Origin: Bettongia penicillata ogilbyi
Lineage: Eukaryota > Chordata > Mammalia > Diprotodontia > Potoroidae
Length of the DNA stretch: 64,000 bases
Assembly: GCA_023548195.1 (NCBI GenBank)
Contig: JAJHZJ010000061.1
Coordinates: forward strand, 7,251,374-7,315,373
Reading direction: 5' to 3'
Each line of letters begins with the position of its first letter. Within the stretch, counting starts at the first letter, position 1. Of this stretch, positions 34,030 through 47,069 are shown one piece after another. The position numbers were made by a program, and so were the translations under genes. The notes beneath the pieces were generated by a model. That model was not told where the DNA came from and did not search any database. It was given only the letters and a program-made list of their open reading frames with translations.

Positions 34030-35500
34030 AGCAATTTAGGTCCCAAGATTTAAGTCCTAGAGTAGAAGGAAACTGTACATAGTGCTATATATAACTAGGG
34101 AAGGCAACCAGTACTTTGTTCTGTGGTACCAAAATTTAGAGAGCACTGACAGTACTTAAACATTTTTAGCAAGTAGAAATAACAGATCTTGCCACCTTGT
34201 CATAAGAATAATTAGCTAAAATAGGAAACTAGCAGATGACACCACCCTTCCTTAGTGGTCACATATCAGGTGGGAGCCTCAGTCGAACCCTTGTTTTACC
34301 CAAGGTGTCCTCCCCAGGAGTATTCTTGCAAAGTCCTAGGCTCTCCCTGCCACCCCTAACCCCACTCAATAAGTCAGTATCTCAGGGTCTGTATTCCACC
34401 CTGCCCATTATCCACCCAGAGCCTTGTCCAGAGATCTGAGCTCTATTCAATATCTTTCCTTTGTCCAACTGAACTTTTGTCTTTAAAAACCAATTTGAGC
34501 ACAAACCTTGTGTTGTTTGTCATAAGCCATAATTTTTGGTTAATTTACCAGCTACAAAAATTGCTAGTTACAACTCTGATAGTGTAATACATTTCAAATT
34601 ATAGCGCTGAACATGCCCATAACATTTTGAGAGACCAGTATGACCCTAGTGAAGTGGTCGAAATGATGACATAAAATTACGATTATCAAGAGAAAAAAAG
34701 CAGTAATCCTTATCCAATGTAGGAAAAGCCATGAGGTCTACAGAAACTGAAGTACCAAGCTAAGAACACTGACACTCAGAGTTATTCTTTGTGGCAGGAT
34801 TTGAAGTCTTACATTTAAAAGAAAGAATAGCAGGGGCCTTGAGTAGAACTGAAATGTGCAGAGGCTGGTAATGTGAGAAGATACAAACTGAATTTATGTA
34901 TAGTTTTGAATCTGAAAGACAATTTCATTGAATTTGTATTCTACTCCAGAACAAAAGCCTCCTAATAAAAAACCTTTTGGGCAAATAAGAGAAAATATTC
35001 AAGAGCCATTTGAGTTCTCCTAGAGAAAGGCATCGTGAAGCTTTAAGGAATTATCATCATTATTGAATAAACTGAGGCTTTCCTTGTACATTACGCTAGA
35101 CTCTTTGATTTGCATTCAGCAGCTTTTGGTTAGGAATCTGAAAGCAGTTTTTCAGAACAAATGGAAAGAGCATTCAGAGTTGAGACCACCAAGGGAGCCT
35201 CTTTGGAGCAGATATGTGAAAGATTCATACTGTGTGTGTAAGTGTGTGTGAGGCTAATGTATGAGAGATTAGAGCATTCAGGGTGGTGTTCGGCTTCCTA
35301 TTAGATGTGAATAACTTTTGTCTGGTTATATACCGCTGAGTTCTTAAGTGCCAGGTGAAGAAAAATGTATTAATGAGCAAAAAGGGGTATATTCCCTGGG
35401 GATTAGCAGATGGTTCCAGAAATCTTAGTGCTATTTTAAGCTATTAAAATCTAAAAGGGCACTGAGACTTTTGAGACATGCTATGTATCTTTAGTCTCAA
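34030..35500. other. unassigned sequence
   Basis: No gene or named repeat recognised in about 1.5 kb. Confidence 0.45.
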
Positions 35501-35509
35501 GTTCTAGCC

Positions 35510-35661
35510 CAGGGGTGGGGAACCTGCTGCCTCCAGGCCACATGTAGCCCTGAATCCAAGTTTTACAGAACAAATACTTTTATTAAGGATATTTGTTCAG
35601 TGAAGTTTGGATTCAGTCAAAGGCCCCACTTGAGGACCTAGAGGTTCCCAATCCCTATACG
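35510..35661 (+). mobile_element. hAT-type MITE, 152 bp
   Basis: Starts CAGGGGTGGGGAACCTGC and ends near gaggttcccaatcccta, an imperfect inverted repeat of the start. The interior also folds back: acagaacaaatacttttatt against ggatatttgttcagtgaag. Flanks are ttctagcc (35502-35509) and ttctagtc (35662-35669), an 8-bp TSD with one difference. I recognise the CAGGGGTGGGGAACCTG terminus from marsupial OposCharlie/hAT elements. Confidence 0.82.
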
Positions 35662-35784
35662 TTCTAGTCTATATGTATATAAAGTCATCCAGATCTCTTG
35701 AGCTTCCCCATATTCATGATCCACACTGATTACCATAGTTGAATAGCTCCCATGGCCATCTGAATAAATCTTTGTGAAAATCCA

Positions 35785-36050
35785 ATGGCTAATAATAAAA
35801 ATAGCTAGCATTTATACCCCACCTTAAGTTTTGCAAAGTACTTTATATGTATTATTTCATTTGGTTCTCATAACAACCCATGTGATAGGTGATATTATTG
35901 TCTCTATTTTAAAATCAAGGGAACTGAGACTAAGGGAGATTAAGTGATTTGTCCAGGGTCATTCAGCTAGTAATGTCTGAAGCAGGGGTGGAACTAGGTC
36001 TTCCTTATTCCAAGACCATCACTCTTACTCATTGAATGCCTAGCTATCTT
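35785..36050 (-). mobile_element. MIR-type SINE, antisense
   Basis: tgcaaagtactttatatgta, cataacaacccatgtgatag, ttaagtgatttgtccagggt and cattcagctagtaatgtctg. Confidence 0.75.
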
Positions 36051-36119
36051 ACCTACAGTCATATCAGCTATTTTGCATATGGATCAAATTCCATAGAATT
36101 TACATATGAACATAGAGTT

Positions 36120-36550
36120 CACAACATGGAACACATTGCATAGACAAGTGATCCAACTCCAGCCAAGGATTAACTTATAGCATCATGGGATCCAATCCAA
36201 CCTTTTCATTTTATGCATATGGGAACTGAAGCCTGAGGAAATTAAATGACCTTCCCAAAGACACAGAGATACCTATTTCAAACAGCATTGAATTCTAATG
36301 AAAGAAAATAATCTAGAAATTTCCTTGACATTTCTTGTATTAGGATTTGATCTTTGTGGAAATATCCCATATTTGCTTTGAATACTTTCATTAATGCATT
36401 AAACAAATATTGAAGTCCTGTAATAAATACATACTATGATATAATGGATAGAGGATTAGACTTGGAGTCAAGAAGACATGTGTTCATGTCCTGCCTCTGA
36501 CACACTATGATGTGACTATAAGCACATCATTTAACTCTGTAATATCCTAG
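36120..36550. mobile_element. two diverged SINE fragments
   Basis: 36120-36300 resembles an antisense MIR (ttttatgcatatgggaactg). 36425-36550 resembles a tRNA-headed SINE on the plus strand (ataatggatagaggattaga, cttggagtcaagaagacatg). Both are old. Confidence 0.5.
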
Positions 36551-36559
36551 ACAACTGTC

Positions 36560-39280
36560 TTACAGTATAAATTACAGAGGGTAGTCAATTTACATGAATA
36601 GAGAAAATTATCCAACATCAGTGAAATAATATTTAGATTTTTTTAAAAATGCCTATTACTGGGCTAGATGTTGTGGATGATACATAGAAATCTAGGAAAG
36701 TATAATTTTTTTCTTTCAAGTGACAAATGTTCAACACTTTATTTTCCTTATTTAAGAATTATAGAAGCATGAGGAGTCTAACCTATCAAATAGTACCTCA
36801 AACCTCTCACAAGGACATGCGGATACTTATTTAATTTCTGACGTAATCCACTCCTTCATGATAACTTGTTCTCATAATGGCAGGTCTGCGTTGTCAGAGA
36901 AAGACTACAACCATGTAATTATACTAAAATTCTCTCAGAGTCTTTTGAGTAACTCTATTGTGGGGGAAATATATTTCCTCCTACTTATCACTTCCATTCT
37001 TGTTCCTCAACTGTTGAGCTTCTCCTTATACAAACATGCACTCACAGTGATAGCATTTTTTATATCTTAAACATAATAATCTACTTAACATTAAGGCAAA
37101 AGAAATAACAATATTGCAGATGACCATATATTAAATCAGGTATCTAAATGATAAAATATATCACAGTCCCCACACAAATTTGTCTCACACACTTTGGAGT
37201 TCTTTTTCTGTTTCAAGATCAATACATAAAAGTTTCTTGATGAACAGAACTTCTCTTTTTGACAAATGCTTCCTCTGAAAGTTGAGTTGATCCACACTGG
37301 GCTTGACTGACACTTCATTTCGATGTCAGTCAAACTAGTTGATTGACTGGATGGCTTCTCTGATTCTGTGCTTCTAAGCTATTCCTCTTCTCAGGTAGAC
37401 TTAATTCTAAATAGCAACTGTAGTATCTATCACACCTTGCTTCAAACTTAAATGATGCAGTTCAGAATCTTTTCATCTCTCTTTCTAGATCTTATTTTCC
37501 TGGGTTCAGATTCTGACTCCTATCTAACTTATGGTTAATAATCAGATTCTCATTTTCTGACTTACAAGCTTAATTACATTTGTTCTGAATCATAGAATTA
37601 TTCTGGTATCTACATCACTCCAATAGGGAGAGAAAGGAAATATGCTTGTGAAAAGCCTTAGATGATCAGGGGCGTCATGCAATACCAGACCTGCATACTT
37701 CTAGAACGAAGAGCTTACTGAGCTTGGATTTCGTTGTACACCAAGACTAGGAAATCTGGCTTTAGTGGTTATATGCTGAAAAATTCATTCTTTAAGTGAT
37801 GTAAAGTGTTGAAAATCCTAGGAACATTTTAAAGAGCTGGACCAGTAGAGACTGAAGAGTCATAAAATAATATCATTTATAATCAATAGAAGTATATTAC
37901 CCTGTGGTGACTCTCTGACATTTAGAAAGCACTTAACAAAGTCATTTGTAAATGGAGCCACTTCAATTAACTATCTAATGGGAGGTAGGGAAGGCAGGAA
38001 GAAGAGAGAGGGAGGAGAAAGAAAGAGATGGGGAGGGGGAAAGAGACACATAGAAAGAGAGAGACAGAGAGAAATGGGGAGAGTGATGGAGAGAAAGAGA
38101 GGGAACTTCTCATGGGTGAGTGCCTGCCACTTCTTCTGGACCATCACTAAAAGCTGAAATGCTAATCTTAGAAATGAAGAGTGTTCTCTTAGAAGCCAAT
38201 AAAATCACTATAAACTGTGGAAACTCAATTCCCTGATGCTCAATTGTTCTTTTTTTCTTTTTAGACTATACAGTACACTCTCACATGTTTTCTTTAATGT
38301 CCCCCAATGAGTTGATTTTATCCCATAAAAACCATTTCTCATTCGATATGATAGCCAAAGAAATCCTTGGTTATGTTTCTTCAAATAAAAGCATCATCGC
38401 TGTGGTGCTGTCATCCCCAAGGCTTCTGGTGCTCCCCTTCTGCCTGATCCCTTTTCTGGGCTCACCTATACTGTTCTCTTGAGAAATAGAACCTATTACA
38501 AGAATTCTCCAGGTCATGTCATACTTTCTAGCCTGGCAAATAAGGAACCATTTCCCTATAAGAAGTTTTTCCTCCTCCCAGTGCTACCAACACATCCCAC
38601 TTGACACCTCCCCCCTACAAGCTACCCCTCATAGAAACAGATCCCACACTCTTGGTTGCCCAGATTCATGTACTAAACTTCATTATTTCTGGTTTTAATA
38701 TTGAATATCCCTCACCAAACATCAGTTATTTGTTTGCAGGGAGTGACATAGAAACTGCAGAAAATCTTTTATATTAATATGAGACTTAATTTATTATTGA
38801 AATTGACCATAGAATTTTAGAATCCTGGAGCTTAAAAGGACTTAAAGAGGACATCTGATATATTTTTCCTTGATGTGCCCTAGTTTTTGCCTTAGTATTT
38901 CCCTTACACAAGTGTAGATGGGTAAGCTCCTGGCACTATGGCAACCACCGAACCCAAATGACTAAAAAGTACAAGCATTTATCATCCCCTGCATGGGGTT
39001 CCCCACTATCTGGTTGTAGTCATGGAGGCAAGTTCCTATCGAAGTCAGCACTGGGTAACAAGGCAAGGGATATACTTCCCATTAAGCAGGCTTGAGTGAC
39101 AGGAGGTTAAAGCCTCTTAGTCTTCAGAGGGTTTCCTGTTGTTCATCTCCAGGATTGCGGGATCATAAGATTAAGAATTGGAAGAGACTTTAATGATCAT
39201 TCTGTTTTAGCTCCATCACTTATCTCAAATGCCCCTATCTCAGAGAGCAGAATAGGTCATCTGTTGATTCCAAAGATCTA
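36560..39280. other. mostly unassigned sequence
   Basis: No gene found. 37985-38110 is a GA-rich low-complexity tract. A MIR-like start (tagaatcctggagcttaaaa) is visible near 38817 and another near 39170. Confidence 0.45.
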
Positions 39281-39284
39281 ACTA

Positions 39285-40345
39285 ATAAAAATCAATCAAT
39301 TTATTAAGTTCCTGCTATGTCCCAGGACCGGCTAAGTGCTGGGCATACCAAAAAAGGCAAAAGAAAGTTCCTGCCCTCAAGGACCTTACAACTGAATAAA
39401 GGAGACAACTTGCAAACAAATACATGCAAAACAAGCTATTGGCAAGCTAAATAGGACATAGTTAATAGGTAGAAGGTACTGGGTTAGGAGGGGATGGAGA
39501 AGGCTTCCTATAGAAGGTGGGATTTTAGCTGAGACTTAAAGGAAGCTAAAGAGGTCAGTAGTAAGAATGGAGGAATTCCAGGCATGGAGGACAGTCAGAG
39601 AAATACCCAGAGCCAAGAGACAATGTGTCTTGTTCCTGAACAGTCAGGAGGCTAGTGTCACTGGATCAAAGAACACATGTTGGGGAGCAAGGTGTCAAAA
39701 GATTGGAAAGTTAGGGGACTAAGTTATGAAAGACTTTGAATTCCAAACAGAGCATTTTGTATTTGATCCTGGAAGAAATAGGGAACACTTGGAATTTATT
39801 GAGTGGATGGGTAGGGTAGGTGGGATCATGCTAGTGGCTGAATGGAGGATGAATTGGAGTAGGAAGAGACATGAGGTAGGCAGACTCACCAGCAGACTAT
39901 TATGATAATCAAGGGGTTGAAGTGATGAAGTGATGAAGGCCTGTACTCCAGTGTTGGCAGTGACCAAAGAGCTATATTCAAGAGATATAATTATGGTGAA
40001 ATTAGCAGGCTTTGGCAACAGATAGAATATGGGAGGTGACAGATGGTGAGAAATCTAGGAAGACTCCTAGGTTGTGAGCCATGGTGTAGCCTTCTACAGT
40101 AATAGGGAAGGTAGAAAGGGGAGTGGTGGACAGAGAAGTAAAGATGAGTTCTGTTTTGGACATTCTGAGTTTAAGATGTCTACTGGACATCCAATTTGAT
40201 ATGTCTGAAAGGCAACTGGAGATGTGAGATTGGAGGTCAGCAGAGAATTTGAGGCAGGAGAGGTAGATGTGAGAATTAGCACAGAGGTAGCAACTAAATC
40301 TTGAGAGCTGATGAGATCACCAAGTAGTCTAGAGGGAGAAGAAGG
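39285..40345 (-). mobile_element. L2-type LINE, RT C-terminus to 3' tail, antisense
   Basis: Begins with the inverted tail aatcaatcaatttattaagt, then tgctatgtcccaggaccggc, ccctcaaggaccttacaact, gaattccaggcatggaggac and tttgatcctggaagaaa. The minus strand keeps protein-like stretches: LKLRMSKTELI (near 40170), NLGVFLD (near 40075), and a 'DYHNSLL' version of the usual LDYCNSLL (near 39905). These are typical of L2/CR1-clade reverse transcriptase C-termini. Frames are interrupted. Confidence 0.86.
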
Positions 40346-40889
40346 TTGAGAACAAACCCTGAGAAACACTCAAAATATATTGTTGCAAGTTTTTTTTCTA
40401 GCAGTATTTCATGGCCACAAATTATGCAATACCATAATCACCAAGGAACCAAAATTGTGGGTTGCCCAATAGGCAGTGGAGAGATTCCCTAGTAAACTGA
40501 AAGATATTACAAATAATGAATTCCACGTAACAGACAATGAAAAAGTTATCATCAAAAGGATGTATAACCAGCAAAGGTGGACCAGTCATACGGTGAGGGT
40601 GAAGGATAACAGATAGACACACAAAGTAAAGAGATAGACAGAAAGCTTATCCCAACCCCACCCTATATACGCCCTTCTCAGAGCATGTTGGAGGGACCCT
40701 CAATGGAAGATCCGGATGAGAATCACACCGGTGCTCAGCACAGTGCCTGGTACATGTTAGGTTTAATTTTGTTTATTAACTGACAGGAGGAAATGTGGAA
40801 AGTCTTCACCGTTAAAAGAAATATTGATATTCTGGAGATCACAGACTCATTGAAACATGGAAGAAATTATTTTTATATAAAATGTTTAT

Positions 40890-41560
40890 AATTATATATG
40901 ACTACATCTTTGTTGTGCTCAAGTAATCCTGGGTAAGATTAAATGACTTAGCCAAGGTCACACAAGCAATATGTGTAAGAGGCAGAACTTAATTCTAGGT
41001 TGTCAAATCTCACCTTTGACACAGCCTACCCGTATAACCCTGGAAGTTCAGTTTATCTTCCAGTGCCTGAGGAAACTCCCTAAGACTAGAAGTTGCAGAA
41101 GAGTTGCTCATATGCATTAGTGAAGAGAGTTGTATCACTGAGAGTTCCTTACACAAAAGAAATCACACACACACTGAGTCAAAAGCCAAGAGGTATACTA
41201 GTAATGTTGATATGATATAGTGACATCCATTGGCATCAATAATCAAGGATTAAATATGTCTCAAAGGTGCAAAAAAAAAAGTACAGCTGTGCTCTGAATG
41301 CAAACACTTTTAATACACCACCCTCTAGGCAGGCTTACGCATAGAATCAAATAGATCTAGAATCAGAAGAAACCTCAGAAGTCATCTAGTCCAACTCTAT
41401 AATTTTCCAGAAGAGGAAACTGAGGCCCAGGGAAGTTAAGTGGCTTACCCATGGTTAAATGGTGAGCATCAGAGGGGGGCATTTAAGCCCACACCCTCCA
41501 ATTCCAGAGCCTGTGTGCTCATTCCCCTAAACCATGCTGCCTATAGACTGCTAAGCCTTC
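40890..41560 (-). mobile_element. two MIR-like SINE fragments, antisense
   Basis: 40920-41040 has gattaaatgacttagccaag. 41345-41550 has cagaagtcatctagtccaac, aggaaactgaggcccaggga and ctaaaccatgctgcctat. Old antisense MIR copies. 41050-41340 between them is unassigned. Confidence 0.6.
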
Positions 41561-41888
41561 AACTTTTCCATCCCAAGGTCCTCAACTCATCCACAACACC
41601 TCAGGTTATTTCTTCACTATTATGTTGTTAAAAAAAAAAAAGCCAAAGTTTAAAATCTCAGTATGACAGCAGATTTTAAAAGTTGGGAATGCAAAAGGGA
41701 ATATGGTAAGTAGGGGTTGTAAAATACAACAAGGCTTGCTCATTTCCCCAAATAACAGTTTGCTATTTGATTTTCAAACAGCTATGTATCAGTTTTGAGT
41801 TTCAGCTTCTATGATCCTCTAAGACTAACTCCATAGTCTCCTTAGGAGAATCCCAAAACTCATTCTGAAAACACCAGCCTTTAGATCA

Positions 41889-42064
41889 CCTTTTCTATCT
41901 CCTGGACCCCTTTGGCAGTCTGGTGAATCTGACTGATGCTTTTTCAAAATTAGGTTTTTTAATGCATAAAATAAAATGCATAAGGTTAAGAAGAAAACCA
42001 ATTCCATTGAATTGAAGTTGTCAAAAAACAAATTCATAGACCCCAGGCTAAGACCCTTGCCCTG
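41889..42064 (-). mobile_element. hAT-type non-autonomous DNA transposon, antisense
   Basis: The reverse complement of the 23.5-kb element's family: gacccctttggcagtctggt, taatgcataaaataaaatgc, aagaaaaccaattccattga, ending gctaagacccttgccctg (inverted CAGGG... terminus). The left end is eroded. Confidence 0.7.
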
Positions 42065-42127
42065 CTTCAAGGATCCCATTTTTTTCTTTATGAGGAACCC
42101 CTTTCAATTTTCTTGAAGTCTTTGTTG

Positions 42128-42158
42128 GTGTGTGTGTGCATGTGTGTGTGTGTGTGTT
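42128..42158. repeat. (TG)n microsatellite
   Basis: TG repeats interrupted once by CA. Confidence 0.95.
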
Positions 42159-42159
42159 T

Positions 42160-44365
42160 TAGGTATGGTAAGAGGATTGCTGGTCATGAATCATTTGCCA
42201 CCACAATTTCCTGTGTCATGAGGAAGAGGCATGGAGGTAACAACCAGACAAGATATAAACTTCACCATTTCCATTTTCCACTGGATTGTCATCATCAGTC
42301 ACTTAAAGGTTCCTGTCCTAGATTATTCTGAAACATCATTGAGAAGAGATTATAGATTATGCAACTCAAAATTTCAGCCAGAGAACAAGCAGATGGGATG
42401 TCCATGCTAGGGAATGAAGTGTGAAGGTATGACTTGTACTTTACTAAATGTTACTGGCAAGATGTACACGTCCTCAGGTTTGGGGCAGGCTCAAATTTTG
42501 CAAATTAAAAAGTGACCAAATGTGAATTCCATCAAACTGTTCTTTTATTAGTTGTATGTGTGTGGGATGATTAAATGGCCCTTTTCAAGATCACTCTGTG
42601 TCCCCCCTAAGGGGAAAATAATTGCTTTTTCATATGGTTCCAAAAATCAGATAATTTTTCAATGTGACCTGGGCCTGATGAAGAGCTAAAAGACTATTTT
42701 CCATGTAAACAGCTCTCAGTTAATAAACTTTATTCCCAGCAAGAGATTTATGTGCATAATGGGGAGAAATTCAACATTCAGAACATCAGCAACTAATTAG
42801 GAATTTCTTGCCATAGAACCTGATGAAGATACACAGTATTCCTCATATTGCCCAATTAGCATCCATGCTGGGCCAAAATAGAGTTACAATCCACAGAGCT
42901 AGGAAGTCTCTGGTGCTAGAGGTCAGTTTGGTTCATAAGGATGAGCCTTTTCTCCACATTTGGCATTTCCTCTATATTTCTTTTTTTCTCTCATATTTAT
43001 AACTGTTCATAGTTGTCCCAAAGGTATCAATGCCTGCCTTTTATTGATAGATAGATGATAGATGGATGGATGGATGGATGAATGGATGGATAGATAGATA
43101 GAGAGATAAGAAAACAAATAGTCAGACAAATAGGCAGATAGAAGACTTGAGCAACAGCTCTGGGGAAATTTTTACCTTTCCCCTGAACAATTTGAAATAT
43201 GTTTCTCTTCCCCTACCCGCAACCCCAAGATTTTTCAGCTTGAAGACTTGATTACTTATATATGGACCATGGACAGCTACCAGCTGTTTCTGGAACAGCT
43301 GCTCAAAAGCTACTTGCCAATGTGAAGGCAGGCACCAAAAGGTTGGGGGGAGGCTTACAAGGACTTGGTATTTCACCTGTCTTCCTGGACACACTATTTT
43401 GTCTGATGTTTTACCATCGTGAGTCCATGAAGCACAGTGACTTCTAATAGATAATCTGACCAAAGATACATGTCGCTGAAATTATTTATTCTTTTTTAGT
43501 TTCGATTGTATCCTTTAAGCTAGTGGTTTCTGAGCACATTAAAAAGCTTCAAGTATTGTTACTGGAACATCAGAAGTTTAGACAAGTGTCTAAAAAGAAA
43601 GGTTTTAGCTTTTTATTTGGCATCCGTTTGTGGCTAGACTGAAGCAATAGTGGTAACTCTTCTTCCATTTAAGTGATTTCATTTTCTGCTTGGAGAATTC
43701 AGTTACATTAGCATCCAAAAAATGATTGTGGAAGATGCACAATGTTCTCACTGTCTAAAACGATGCAAAGGGGAATATTGAGCTTGGCAACCTTCCCTAA
43801 ATGCATTCAGAATGTGTAATGTGTTTATTCTTCATGTCCTTCCACCCCCAAGAATTGTGACTGAAATGTCATCTCAAAGAAAAAATGTTTTCTCCATTTC
43901 TGTAATTAATAAATTTTATTCATTCCTTTCTGAAATATCAGGATCATTTCTTAATATACACACTGCCAACAAATTCTCCCTTGTGAACAAGAAAAAATGA
44001 GACAGATGCAATAAAAAAGGGATCATATTTGAAAGCATAGGCAGCTTTCCATACCTGTAGCCCTCCACTACTCCATGGAGTAGAGAAAAGTATGTTTTAC
44101 CTTTCTTCTGGGGAGAATATTGATCATTGCAATTAATTGGAGTTTTAGTGGTATTTTAATATACAATATTTCAGTCACTGTGGATATTGCTTTCTTGGTT
44201 CTATTGTCTTCTCTTTATACCAGTTCATACAAGATTTCCCATGTTTCCTTGAATGTTTCATGTTAGTCTGCCTATTGCTGCTAATTCATGGAGATAAAAA
44301 ATTCCTTTATAGATAGAAATTTGTAGCTATAACATATAATTTTATGCATACACCATATAGATAAA
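42160..44365. other. unassigned, with a (GATA/GATG)n tract at 43046-43109
   Basis: No gene found. The only named feature is the GATA/GATG microsatellite. A 62-codon plus-strand frame at 43262-43447 has no recognised motif. A perfect 8-bp palindrome pair of CAGCTG boxes lies at 43281-43301. Confidence 0.5.
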
Positions 44366-44369
44366 GTAA

Positions 44370-44830
44370 AGCTTTAAAGTTTGCAAAACTTTTTACTTAC
44401 AGTATTTCATGTCAGCCTCATAAATATGTGAGGCAGTTGCTACTCATGCTGTTATCTACATTTTACAGATGAAGAAACTGTTCCCTTTGGCATATCATAT
44501 ATTTGGGCAGAGTTCCATTAGTTGTATCGCCAAGACCATCAATATCTCCAAAAGGGCCTGAGTCAGCAGGCCCATCTTTTTGTTGCGTTAACTTCTGAAG
44601 GTGGAGGCCACTCCTTTACTCACATCCTCAGTAAGAGAATCATGCTGTAAGGGGAAGAGCTGTGGGGCCTTTTCTACCAGGTCATATGGTAACCTCAGAA
44701 AAAAAAGGTCTCTTTGGGGCAAGTAGGTGTCATAGTGAATAGAATACTAGCCAGGAAGGCCTGAATTCAAATCCAACCTCAGACACTAACTAGGTGTGTG
44801 ACCCTAAGCAAGTCACAACCCCAACTGCCT
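44370..44830. mobile_element. MIR-like and tRNA-headed SINE fragments
   Basis: 44370-44480 is antisense MIR-like (agcctcataaatatgtgagg, ttttacagatgaagaaactg). 44706-44830 is a plus-strand tRNA-headed SINE (ggggcaagtaggtgtcatag, caacctcagacactaactag). Confidence 0.65.
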
Positions 44831-44884
44831 AAGGAAAACAGGGGGGCCTCTTTGACCCATTTGCTCTTTTCTTTTTTCATTCTA

Positions 44885-45250
44885 GGAGCAGTGAGTGGGA
44901 TCTCCGGCATTGGAAGTTTTAAAGCATGAGCATGAACCACAGAGATTCACTGGAATTTGGAAGTCCAAGATCTAGTCCAGGTACTGTAGCAGAGCATGGA
45001 AAATTATCTGGAATGACATCCAGTACTCCACCCCAGCAGAAGCTGGCAACAATGCTGCCTTCAGACTTGGCTATGGTATGATCAATGCTATGTAGGAGCT
45101 GAACCAATACTATGTAGAACTGAATCTACCACTTATCTACCACTCTGGAATAAACTGATATGAGGAAGAGTATTTTCTCAAGGTGTTGGGCAAAATGTCT
45201 ATATTCTTGTTCTTCTTAAATTTTTGAAATAAACATTTGTAAAATATCTC
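44885..45250 (+). other. possible decayed exon or processed pseudogene, unidentified
   Basis: A pyrimidine-rich run ending in cattctag immediately precedes GAGCAGTGAGTGGG, as at a 3' splice site. One plus-strand frame is open for about 52 codons from the ATG at 44926 (MSMNHRDSLEFGSP...). Another has only two stops over ~75 codons. A polyadenylation-like aataaa follows near 45226. I do not recognise any protein, and the two frames compete. This may be chance, so it is recorded as unidentified. Confidence 0.25.
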
Positions 45251-45254
45251 TTTG

Positions 45255-46340
45255 TAAAAATCACCCAATATTAGATGGCTAAATAGAACTGAGGTGCTAG
45301 TCACTGAGTGCCTAAAAAACTTAAGGAACTCAGTTGGTTAGAGTTCAAGTCAAAGATAATAAGGAAAAAAACATTTCAAGTTCTTCCAAGTACTCTGCAT
45401 CCCTAAAGGAGATAATACAGTTCTAGTCCTGAGAAAGTGGAGCCAGAGGGTTCATGTTACTAAAATTTACCTCTCTGTAACTTCATCTCAGTGTTGCATT
45501 TCACTGGCCCTTTGTAAGAACCAAGAAAAAAAAGTCTAATCATATCTTTAACATACTGGAAGATGGCCATTTTCAATGCTCCCACTACCAGCTATTTCAT
45601 CTCCTGGTTCTAACCTTCTCAGTTCTTTTAATTAGCTCAATGACTCCAAATAACTTTTTTTTAAGCCTCCATTTCTACCAACTGGTTTTTTAACATCTTT
45701 TCTTTTTGTTATTATTGTCTTTAGTATTCATTACCAGCCTTTGCTCACTTGAGGCTTTAGTGATCCTGGCATTAAGATTATAGGATGATATTATGAGTGG
45801 TTTCTTCCACTTTTCAAGGTTTTCATAATTTCCATACCAGTCATCATGTCCTCCTCGTTGGTGAGAATCAGATCCAGTTCTCCTCACTAATGTCTCACAA
45901 TCTTTAGAAGAATGTGCTCAGTGGTAAGACAAGTTAAAAAGAGAACTACAGTAGATAAAAGCCTGGATAATTGAAATCTTCATCAGTAATGTTTCATGAC
46001 TTTGTGTCAAATTTGAGACCATTTCTTTATATTACTCATCTATTTATTCCATCTCTCCAAGTGATCAGTAGTGTTACTCTAATAATAATATCACTTTTGC
46101 ATCTGATTTCAATAATCTTTAACCAAATGCTTTTCACCATACTTCCTATCTTGGATTTTTGGATTTCCTCACAAATTTAGCATCTTAATATGCAATGTTA
46201 ATTCCCTTATACTTTTTAATCTATTATATTCCTTCTTAATGAGGTATACTTTTACAGAGGTCAAGGAGGTCAAATTTACACCCTTTCATTAAGATCTCTA
46301 GTTTTCTTGGTTTATTGCCCATACTTTGTGCATTTGTATA
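45255..46340. other. unassigned sequence
   Basis: No gene or named repeat recognised. Confidence 0.4.
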
Positions 46341-46344
46341 TGTA

Positions 46345-46585
46345 CATATGGGCATCTAGGTGGCACAGGTGATAGAGTGCTGGGCCTGGAGTCAGGAAGA
46401 CTCTGTGAGTTCAAATCCAACCTGTGTGATAGTGGGCAAGTCACTTAACCCTCTTTGCCTCAGTTTCTTCATCTGTAAAATTAGTCAGATAAGGAAATGA
46501 CAGACCATTCCTGTATCTTTGTCAAGAAAACACCAAATGGATTCAGGAAGAGTTGAATATGACTGAGAAGTAAATTGAACAGCCA
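46345..46585 (+). mobile_element. MAR1-type SINE
   Basis: gggcatctaggtggcacagg, gtgctgggcctggagtcagg, gggcaagtcacttaaccct, ttgcctcagtttcttcatc and aagaaaacaccaaatgga in order, with a small internal deletion. Confidence 0.9.
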
Positions 46586-46589
46586 TGAC

Positions 46590-47065
46590 ATAGGGAGCAA
46601 CAGATTTTATTGCTCTCTTTCTTTTTGGATGTTGTCTCCTATTACTCTCCTCTCTATACTCATCTTTGTTCTACTTTTGTAGTATGTATCAGTATCTGAA
46701 TGAGCAGATATATGTAAGCAATATATATGTATATAGTTTCTCCTCCTTCCATTCTCAACTTTAGGTCCTTTGATCTAGTTCATAAATCTCTAGGAAAACA
46801 TATTATTAGTGGCTATTAGACTTTGTCTATCTGTGATTAGAATTTACCCTATACTGTCAACCATTTCCCACAAACCCAAGTCCATTTCTCAGACACCAAC
46901 TTCTTAGCCAGCTGTTCACCTTCCAGACTCAATTTTCTCTTCTGAGAAATAATAATAACCAAAAATGATGAAAATACCACCTCTTCCCATCAGGTTCTCA
47001 ATTTCTTACCCAGAACTTGACAATTGTTTTCAATTCTAAGTTTCTTCTTGTGTGTTGATAAATTT
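46590..47065. other. unassigned sequence
   Basis: No gene or named repeat recognised. Confidence 0.4.
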
Positions 47066-47069
47066 TTAA

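Noticed and set aside
39719..40369. Overlapping minus-strand frames of 62-99 codons
   Set aside because: They are pieces of an L2 reverse transcriptase C-terminus in shifting frames.
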